A stretch of DNA of 64,000 nt from Linepithema humile (lineage: Eukaryota > Arthropoda > Insecta > Hymenoptera > Formicidae), in contig NC_090133.1 in NCBI RefSeq assembly GCF_040581485.1, forward strand, positions 1,240,001 through 1,304,000, in the 5' to 3' direction. Both the position numbers and the translations under genes were made by a program. Each line of letters starts with the position of its first letter. The stretch's first letter is position 1. The notes below the pieces were generated by a model. That model ran no database searches. It saw only the letters and a list, made by a program, of their open reading frames with translations, and was not told where the DNA came from. Below, piece after piece: positions 63,301-64,000 of the stretch.

Positions 63301-64000
63301 TACTCTGATGGACAACTGCATCATGCTGATCGACCGACTGGACATACGCGTAGAGGAAGCAAGAGAAAACGTCGACGCGCACTCCGACGCGATTTTTCCT
63401 CAAAATCTGGCCGTGAATCAGGCGGACTTCCATGTGTTCACGAATCTCGTGGATCTCTACGTTGATGTGATCGAGGCGTCGGAGTCGTCGCTGTTCGCCA
63501 ATACCGTGCAGAGATTTCTCTACGAAATCATTCGACTGTCGTACAAGCATCCGTTGGTGTCCGGCTTCTACAAGCTGGCTCGCGTCGGCATGAAGATCGT
63601 GGTTACGTTGGAGGACGAAGAGGAAAGCAGAGAACTGCGGCAGGCGAAGGAATGTCTGTCTAATTATCTAACGTACACGCTCGATCTGCTTCCCGCGTTC
63701 TCCAACGAGCTGCTGATCGCGTATCTGCACCTGATTCTAAACGCGCCTCTCGCTTACATCGAAGATGCGCTGCCGCGCATGCTGCCGGTGTTAAAGATCG
63801 CCTTCACCGTCGGTCTCAGCGATCTAGAGCTCGCGTACACCGCGCTTGGCACCCTCGAGACGTGGACGATGTCGCAAAAGCCGGAGCAAAAGGAGCACAC
63901 GAACGAACTGCTGCACGAAGTTGTGGCTTACTTGGAGCCGTACTTGCGCAGCACGGAGAGCTCCGCCGAAATCTCGCAGGATCTGACGACGGAAACGGCG
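60315..64000 (+). CDS. PRKDC: DNA-PK catalytic subunit, N-terminal part (cut by window end)
   Basis: A giant PI3K-like kinase that works with Ku in non-homologous end joining. Eight exons: 60315-60441, 60942-61150, 61410-61572, 61642-61754, 61850-62257, 62338-62513, 62626-62879 and 63114 to beyond 64000. Phases agree and give about 779 residues of an expected ~4000. Only the N-terminal HEAT-repeat arm is here; the kinase domain lies outside. Identification rests on segments such as YDGIAWSCSHTL, KHPLVSGFYKLA, VLKIAFTVGLSDLELA and LGTLETW, which match the N-terminal arm of vertebrate DNA-PKcs as I remember it. The last exon is CpG-rich and stays open to the end. Drosophila lacks this gene, while many other insects keep it (established knowledge). 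Confidence 0.85.

Overview
This is a 64 kb piece of an insect nuclear genome, most likely a hymenopteran such as an ant (inference). The genes are split by short AT-rich GT-AG introns. The arthropod cuticle gene Gasp is present. So is a DNA-PKcs gene, which Drosophila lacks but many other insects keep. I recognise no operons, CRISPR arrays, rRNA or tRNA genes.

Region 1-10.3 kb: the 3' part of a Gasp (CPAP3 class C) chitin-binding gene on +, with two alternative terminal exons about 1.8 kb apart. It is followed by a pre-miRNA-sized hairpin, an array of about four copies of a ~290 bp tandem repeat, and gene-poor DNA with a 16-G run.

Region 10.3-20 kb: three compact + strand genes, the mRNA cap-2 methyltransferase CMTR2, mitochondrial adrenodoxin reductase (FDXR/dare) and tRNA-splicing endonuclease subunit TSEN2. 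Between CMTR2 and FDXR lies an ~810 bp element with mariner-like ends (TTAGGT...ATAAGTAATGTCGT), a perfect 55 bp internal inverted repeat, and a coding-like gene fragment that does not look like a transposase.

Region 20-36 kb: a probable CpG-rich promoter/first exon near 20.0 kb, a ~9.3 kb intron or gene-poor stretch, then a nine-exon + strand gene for a ~952-residue secreted repeat protein, tentatively DUF4758-like.

Region 36-45 kb: on the - strand, a tetraspanin and a complete 16-exon DNA ligase 1 (PIP box and catalytic Lys605 visible). Divergent from LIG1 is a small intronless protein made of three BED-like zinc fingers.

Region 45-60 kb: a six-exon cytosolic sulfotransferase (+), the mitochondrial Era-type GTPase ERAL1 (-), a divergent two-helix membrane protein with C-terminal PPxY motifs (+), a 2.7 kb gene-free convergent interval, and a complete 12-exon HID1 gene (-).

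Region 60-64 kb: divergent from HID1, the first eight exons of DNA-PKcs (PRKDC), cut by the window end. Most genes are unrelated housekeeping genes in a dense arrangement with three divergent promoter intervals (LIG1/BED, ERAL1/PPxY, HID1/PRKDC). I found no multi-gene novel system. The least explained objects are the mariner-like element with its cargo, the solo BED-finger protein, the PPxY membrane protein and the repeat-rich secreted protein.
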